Source: Bailinhaonella thermotolerans (lineage in GTDB: Bacteria > Actinomycetota > Actinomycetes > Streptosporangiales > Streptosporangiaceae). Taken from it: a stretch of DNA of 64,000 nt. A program made the position numbers and the translations under genes. This document shows, in pieces, positions 59,650 through 64,000 of the stretch. The stretch is from contig NZ_QZEY01000001.1 in assembly GCF_003594875.1 (NCBI RefSeq), positions 124,001-188,000 on the forward strand, written 5' to 3'. Under the pieces are notes generated by a model, which did no database searches, was not told where the DNA came from, and was given only the letters and a program-made list of their open reading frames with translations. Numbering within the stretch: the first letter of the stretch is position 1; every line of letters starts with the position of its first letter.

Positions 59650-60789
59650 TCAGGCCTCGACGACCACCAGTTCGCGGCTCTCGTTGTTCAGCCGCTCGCC
59701 GCCGTCCTCCGTGCAGACGACGATGTCCTCGATGCGCGCGCCGTGGCGGCCCGAGACGTAGATGCCGGGCTCGACCGAGAAGGCGTGCCCGGGCTCCAGC
59801 GGCTCGCGGTTGCCCGCCACGATGTAGGGCTCCTCGTGCGTCTCCAGGCCGATGCCGTGCCCGGTGCGGTGGATGAACAGCTCCCCGTAGCCCGCGCCGG
59901 CGATGATGTCGCGGGCCGCCCGGTCCACGTCCTCGCTCGCCACGCCCGGCCGTACGGCGGCGCAGGCGGCGTCCTGGGCGCGGCGCAGCACCTCGTAGTA
60001 CTCCAGGAAGTCGGCCGGGGCCTCGCCGACGGCGTAGGTGCGGGTGCAGTCGGAGCAGTAGCCGCTCGGCATGACGCCGCCGATGTCCACCACGACCACG
60101 TCGCCCGGCTCGATGACCCGGTCCGACAGCTCGTGGTGCGGGCTGGCGGCGTTCGGGCCCGAGCCCACGATCACGAAGTCCACCGTGGAGTGGCCCGCGG
60201 CGATGATCGCGTCGGCGATGTCGCGGCCCACCTCGCGCTCGGTGCGGCCGGCCTTCAGGAAGAGCGGCACCTGACGGTGCACCGCGTCGATCGCCGCGCC
60301 GGCCTCGCGCAGCGCCGCCACCTCCGCCGGGCTCTTGCGCATGCGCAGCTCCCGCAGCACCGTCCCGGCCAGCACCTGCTCGGCGCCGGGCATCGCGGCC
60401 CGCAGCCGCAGCGACTGCATCGCCCACATGCGGTCGGCCAGGCCCACCTTCTCCACGCCAGGCAGCCGGCTCGCCACCAGGGCGTACGGGTCGTCGGTCT
60501 CGTCCCAGGGCACCAGTTCCAGGTCCAGCCCGCCGGCCGGGGAGTGCTGCGCGGCGGGCAGCTCCAGCCGCGGCACCAGCATGAACGGCGCGCCCTCGGC
60601 GGGGATCGCCAGGCACGTCAGCCGCTCCAGCGGCAGCGCGTCGTAGCCGCTGACGTAACGCAGGTCGGGGCCGGGGGTCAGCAGCAGCGCGCCGAGCCCC
60701 GAGCGGGCGGTGGCCTCCTGGACGTCCGCGAGCCGGGACGCCGGGTACAGGTCCTGCGAAGACACTTGGTGGGAAGACTCCGTTGTCAC
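59650..60789 (-). CDS. M24 family metallopeptidase (Xaa-Pro dipeptidase type)
   Basis: A 379-residue cytosolic peptidase with an N-terminal creatinase-like domain (RYVSGYDALPLERLTCLAIP) and a C-terminal pita-bread domain. All five metal ligands can be placed: Asp in VVVDIGGVMPSGYCSDCTRTY (two parts), His in FIHRTGHGIGLETHEEP, Glu in FSVEPGIYVSG and Glu in GARIEDIVVCTEDG. Prolidase-like proteins cleave Xaa-Pro bonds. The GTG start at 60789 follows a TAGATT box by 6 nt and appears leaderless. The neighbouring genes do not indicate a pathway. Confidence 0.88.
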   Translation of the reverse strand: MTTESSHQVSSQDLYPASRLADVQEATARSGLGALLLTPGPDLRYVSGYDALPLERLTCLAIPAEGAPFMLVPRLELPAAQHSPAGGLDLELVPWDETDDPYALVASRLPGVEKVGLADRMWAMQSLRLRAAMPGAEQVLAGTVLRELRMRKSPAEVAALREAGAAIDAVHRQVPLFLKAGRTEREVGRDIADAIIAAGHSTVDFVIVGSGPNAASPHHELSDRVIEPGDVVVVDIGGVMPSGYCSDCTRTYAVGEAPADFLEYYEVLRRAQDAACAAVRPGVASEDVDRAARDIIAGAGYGELFIHRTGHGIGLETHEEPYIVAGNREPLEPGHAFSVEPGIYVSGRHGARIEDIVVCTEDGGERLNNESRELVVVEA

Positions 60790-60795
60790 CCGGCC

Positions 60796-60801
60796 AATCT
60801 A
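60796..60801 (-). promoter_or_regulatory. -10 element of a probable leaderless promoter
   Basis: TAGATT on the minus strand, 6 nt before GTG 60789. Confidence 0.5.
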
Positions 60802-60934
60802 ACGTGAGGGCGCCCGGTCGCGGCCGCCGGGGCGATCCAGGGGAAACCCGGGAACGCCGCCCGGACGAGGACTACACTCCGCATAGCTGCGATCACATTT
60901 CGTCCCCGGATCCGGAGCGCTGGAAACGACTGAC

Positions 60935-63229
60935 ATGGCCGAAGCCGTTGGGGCCCCGTCCAGCAGGGTCGCGCGCGGCCGCGACCCCCGCACGGCCCCC
61001 GCACCGCCGCCGTCCGGCTCTCCCGAGCCGGACGTCTCCCCCGCCCCCGCCCCCGCCGACGCCTCCGGCGCCCTCTCTCCCGGCGCCGCCCACTCCCGCG
61101 GCGGGCGCCGCGCCGTACCCCGGCCGTCGCCCGCCGAGCCCGGCTCCCCTGTCTCCCCTGTCTCCCCTGTTTCCCCTGTCTCCCCCGGCTCCTCCGCCCC
61201 GGCCGCGCCGCCCGTCCCGCCCGGCGGGTCCGTTGAGTCCGGCGGGTCCGGCGGCTCGGGTGAACCCGGCGGGCCGGACGTCGCCGAGGACGCCGAGCGG
61301 GCCCTGCTGGCCAAGGCACACGCGGCCGTCCAGGCGGGCGACCCGCACGAGCGGCACGCCCTGCCGCTGGAGCCGGCCGCGCCCGGGGAGCCCCGGGTCC
61401 CGGCCATCCCGCTGATCACCCTGGCCGGGATGGTACGCCGCCTGCGCGAACAGCTCGACCGGCAGCGCGCCGGGGAGAGCCGCCGCGCGCTCGTGGACCA
61501 GGCCACCGGCGTCCTCGCCGAACGCCTGGGCTGCGACGTCGAGGAGGCCGCCGACCGGCTCGCCCGGCTGGCCGCCGAGGCCTCGGCCCCCGTCGCCGAG
61601 TACGCCGCGGGCCTGGTGCCCCGGTCCCGGCGCGCCACCCGCCGCCCGGCCCCGGCCGTCGCGCCCGCGCCCGGCGGCCCCCCGCCCGCCGCGCCCGAGC
61701 CGCTGGCGTCGGTGCTGGAGGCGCTGCCGTTCCCCGCGCTCTACCTGACCCCGATCCGCGAGGACGGGGAGCACGGGGAGATCCTCGACTTCCACGTCGC
61801 CCACACCAACCGGACCGCCCGCGAGGAGATCCCGGCCTGCGCGGTGGGCGACTTCGCCGACACCCGCCTGTGCGAGATCTTCCCCAGCGTCACCGGCACC
61901 GGCCTGCTCCAGCTCTTCCGCGGCGCGATGCTCACCGGCGAGCCGGTGCACACCGACCGGTTCTCGATGGCCGGCGCGACCGAGCGGCGGGCCTTCAGCG
62001 TCCGGGCCGCGCGGCTGGGCGACGGGCTGGTGGCGAGCTGGCGGCTGCACGACGACGAGGAGACCCTGGCGGTGCAGGTCGCGCTGGCGCAGCGGCTGGG
62101 GAACCTCGGCTGGGGCGAGTGGAACCTGGTCACCGGCGAGATCCACTGGTCCGACCAGATCTATGTGATCCTCGACCGGGACCCGGAGGACGGGCCGGCG
62201 AGCTGGCACGAGCTGGCCGCCCTCGTGCCCTCCGAGGACGTCCCCGTGCTCGCGGAGCTGTTCCGCCGCGTCACCGCGGGCGAGACCGCCAACGCCGGGT
62301 TCCGGCTGCGCCGCCGCGGGAAGCTGCGCGACCTGCGCCTGGTCGTCGAACCGGGCTTCGGCGGCACCGGCAACGTGGTCAGCGTCCGCGGCGTGCTCCA
62401 GGACATCACCGGCCGCCGCCGCGCCGAGCGCGCGGCGTCCGAGTCGCGCCAGCAGCTCCGGGCGCAGCGCGAGCGGACCGCGCGCGACCAGATGGTCGCC
62501 CTGGAGCTGCAGCGGGCCATCCTGCCGCTGCCCGCCCGCCCCATCGAGCTGCCGGGCCTGCGCGTCGCCGTGCGCTATCTGCCCGCCGAGAGCGCCACCA
62601 GCGTGGGCGGCGACTGGTACGACGCGGCCGTCCTGCCCGACGGGCGCGTCATGCTGGCCATCGGCGACGTGTCCGGGCACGGGCTGTGGGCGGCCGCGCG
62701 CATGGCGCAGGTCCGCAACGCCGTCGTCGGCCTGGCCATGACGGGCGAGCGCGCCGACGGGCTGCTGACGCTGCTCAACCTGCTGGTCCTGCACCGGCCC
62801 GCGCAGTCCACGGGCACCGCGCTGATCGCCCACTTCTCCCCCGACGGGAGCCGGATGGTCTGGGGCCAGGCCGGGCACCTGGCGCCGATCCTGGTCCGCG
62901 ACGGCGAGGCGACCCCGCTGGAGCCGCCGCAGGGCACGCTGCTGGGGGCGACCGTGGACGTCCCCTACGAGCTGGCCGAGACGCCGCTGCGGCCCGGCGA
63001 CGTGCTGCTGATGTTCACCGACGGGCTGGCCGAGCGCCGCGGCGACGACATCGAGGCCGGCCTGGAGCGGATCCGGCGCGCGGCGCTGCGGCTGACCGGC
63101 GACGCCCTGGAGCCGGGGATCGAGCGGCTGCTCGACGACATCGGCGGCGCCAACCCCGAGGACGACACCTGCGTGCTGGCGATCCACGTCACCGGGCGGC
63201 CGGCCGCGCCCCCCGCGCGCCGGGGGTGA
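60935..63229 (+). CDS. ANTAR-PAS-PAS-SpoIIE protein phosphatase
   Basis: A 764-residue cytosolic protein. Residues 1-125 are Pro/Ser/Gly-rich and include SPVSPVSPVSPVSP repeats. Residues about 155-215 resemble an ANTAR RNA-binding domain (RALVDQATGVLAERLGCDVE, then EAADRLARLAAEA). PAS domain 1 spans about 257-345 and PAS domain 2 about 386-490 (LGNLGWGEWNLVTGEIHWSD; VVSVRGVLQDITGRRRAE). From about 517 comes the PP2C phosphatase (ATSVGGDWYDAAVLPDGRVM, AIGDVSGHGLWAAARMAQ, MFTDGLAERRGDDIEAGLER, EDDTCVLAIHV). Such enzymes dephosphorylate anti-anti-sigma factors in a sigma-B-like cascade. ATG 60935 was taken as start. Confidence 0.85.
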   Translation: MAEAVGAPSSRVARGRDPRTAPAPPPSGSPEPDVSPAPAPADASGALSPGAAHSRGGRRAVPRPSPAEPGSPVSPVSPVSPVSPGSSAPAAPPVPPGGSVESGGSGGSGEPGGPDVAEDAERALLAKAHAAVQAGDPHERHALPLEPAAPGEPRVPAIPLITLAGMVRRLREQLDRQRAGESRRALVDQATGVLAERLGCDVEEAADRLARLAAEASAPVAEYAAGLVPRSRRATRRPAPAVAPAPGGPPPAAPEPLASVLEALPFPALYLTPIREDGEHGEILDFHVAHTNRTAREEIPACAVGDFADTRLCEIFPSVTGTGLLQLFRGAMLTGEPVHTDRFSMAGATERRAFSVRAARLGDGLVASWRLHDDEETLAVQVALAQRLGNLGWGEWNLVTGEIHWSDQIYVILDRDPEDGPASWHELAALVPSEDVPVLAELFRRVTAGETANAGFRLRRRGKLRDLRLVVEPGFGGTGNVVSVRGVLQDITGRRRAERAASESRQQLRAQRERTARDQMVALELQRAILPLPARPIELPGLRVAVRYLPAESATSVGGDWYDAAVLPDGRVMLAIGDVSGHGLWAAARMAQVRNAVVGLAMTGERADGLLTLLNLLVLHRPAQSTGTALIAHFSPDGSRMVWGQAGHLAPILVRDGEATPLEPPQGTLLGATVDVPYELAETPLRPGDVLLMFTDGLAERRGDDIEAGLERIRRAALRLTGDALEPGIERLLDDIGGANPEDDTCVLAIHVTGRPAAPPARRG

Positions 63230-63281
63230 ACGGGCCGAGGTGAGCGGGCCGAGGTGAGCGGGCCGGGGTGAGCGGGCCGGG
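63226..63281 (+). repeat. 14-bp tandem repeat, four copies
   Basis: GTGARCGGGCCGRG units at 63226, 63240, 63254 and 63268. The first copy covers the stop codon of the phosphatase gene. A second direct repeat, TGACTGTCGGC, is found at 63290 and 63311. Confidence 0.9.
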
Positions 63282-63321
63282 GGTGTTCGTGACTGTCGGC
63301 GGCAGATGGTTGACTGTCGGC

Positions 63322-64000
63322 ATGCCCGGGCTGATGCTCCTCGACACGCCGTCGCTCTACTTCCGCGCGTTCTACGGCGTGCCCGAATCCCTGACCGCCC
63401 CCGACGGCACGCCCGTCAACGCCGTCCGGGGCCTCATCGACATGATCGCCACGCTGGTGCGCGCCTATTCCCCCGACGAGATGATCGCCACGATGGACGC
63501 CGACTGGCGGCCGGCGTTCCGCGTCGAGGCGCTGCCGTCCTACAAGGCGCACCGGGTGGCCGAGGACGGCGGCGACCAGGTCCCCGACACGCTGTCCCCG
63601 CAGGTCCCGATCATCGAGCAGGTGCTCGACGCGGTCGGGATCGCGCGGGTGGGCGTCCCGGGCTACGAGGCCGACGACGTCATCGGCACCTGCGCGACCG
63701 CCGCCAAGGGACCGGTGGACATCGTCACCGGCGACCGCGACCTGTTCCAGCTCGTCGACGACTCCGTCCCGGTCCGCGTCCTGTACACCGTGCGGGGCCT
63801 GAAGAACCTCGAGGTCGTGGACGAGGCCCGCGTCACCGAGCGCTACGGCGTCCCCGGCCGCTCCTACGCCGACTTCGCCACCCTGCGCGGCGACCCGAGC
63901 GACGGGCTGCCGGGCGTGGCCGGCGTCGGCGACAAGAGCGCCGCCGCCCTGATCACCCGCTTCGGCTCCCTGGAGGCCATGCTCGCCGCCCTGGACGCCG
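63322..64000 (+). CDS. 5'-3' exonuclease, stand-alone PolA-like (3' end outside window)
   Basis: At least 226 residues of a structure-specific 5'-3' exonuclease related to the N-terminal domain of DNA polymerase I. The acidic catalytic residues are in MPGLMLLDTPSLYFRAFYG, DADWRPAFRVEALPSYKAHR, VPGYEADDVIGTCA and VDIVTGDRDLFQLVD; the helix-3-turn-helix motif is GDPSDGLPGVAGVGDKSAAA. It removes flaps or RNA primers. Actinomycetes often carry such a free-standing copy of about 300 residues besides polA; whether a polymerase domain follows cannot be seen. ATG 63322 has no strong ribosome binding site. Confidence 0.88.
   Translation, partial: MPGLMLLDTPSLYFRAFYGVPESLTAPDGTPVNAVRGLIDMIATLVRAYSPDEMIATMDADWRPAFRVEALPSYKAHRVAEDGGDQVPDTLSPQVPIIEQVLDAVGIARVGVPGYEADDVIGTCATAAKGPVDIVTGDRDLFQLVDDSVPVRVLYTVRGLKNLEVVDEARVTERYGVPGRSYADFATLRGDPSDGLPGVAGVGDKSAAALITRFGSLEAMLAALDA

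Overview
The window is 64 kb of very GC-rich DNA (roughly three quarters G+C) with strong third-position GC bias, frequent GTG starts, an rbpA gene, a SARP/NB-ARC regulator, HelD-type RNA polymerase helicase and SpoIIE/ANTAR regulators. This is a chromosomal segment of an actinomycete, most likely a Streptosporangiales-type filamentous actinobacterium (order inferred, not proven). There is no rRNA, intact tRNA, CRISPR array, transposase or phage gene that I can see. Several genes appear to be leaderless, with a TANNNT -10 box 6-8 nt before the start codon.

Layout. 1-7.3 kb: the end of a truncated regulator-like gene, a MarR-MFS-nadC operon with a palindromic operator, and a large SARP/NB-ARC activator. 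7.3-18.9 kb: housekeeping genes (VOC protein, two RNA/small-molecule methyltransferases, glycerophosphodiesterase, UMF1 permease, a TerD-like protein, rbpA with a sigma-R-type promoter, FxsA, polyprenol-phosphate-mannose synthase and apolipoprotein N-acyltransferase). 19.7-29.6 kb: a HelD/HelR helicase, a NodIJ-like ABC exporter, two consecutive ECF sigma factor modules and an M48 protease.

29.6-38.9 kb: a lysine-fermentation-type gene set. kdd, kamD, kamE and kal form an overlapping leftward operon, and kamA (lysine 2,3-aminomutase) lies 4 kb away on the other strand. Together they would take L-lysine through beta-lysine and 3,5-diaminohexanoate toward crotonyl-CoA, but the Kce cleavage enzyme is not in the window. 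An iron-box-controlled siderophore-interacting protein, a RidA protein and a DedA protein lie between them.

41.2-59.5 kb: a carbohydrate island. Two paralogous rightward operons each start with a ROK repressor behind a near-identical promoter/operator and encode a binding protein, two permeases and a BadF-type sugar kinase; the first also has a GH4 phospho-glycosidase and looks like ngcEFG (N-acetylglucosamine/chitobiose uptake). A third, leftward operon resembles aglEFG (alpha-glucosides), and its first permease carries a long disordered N-terminus and an inserted Cna-B-like domain. None of the three importers has its own ATPase, so a shared MsiK-type ATPase elsewhere is expected. An Lrp regulator and a methyltransferase separate the operons.

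59.6-64 kb: an M24 peptidase, an ANTAR-PAS-PAS-SpoIIE phosphatase and the start of a stand-alone 5'-3' exonuclease. Intergenic gaps repeatedly hold short tandem repeat arrays (14, 18, 21 and 41 bp units).
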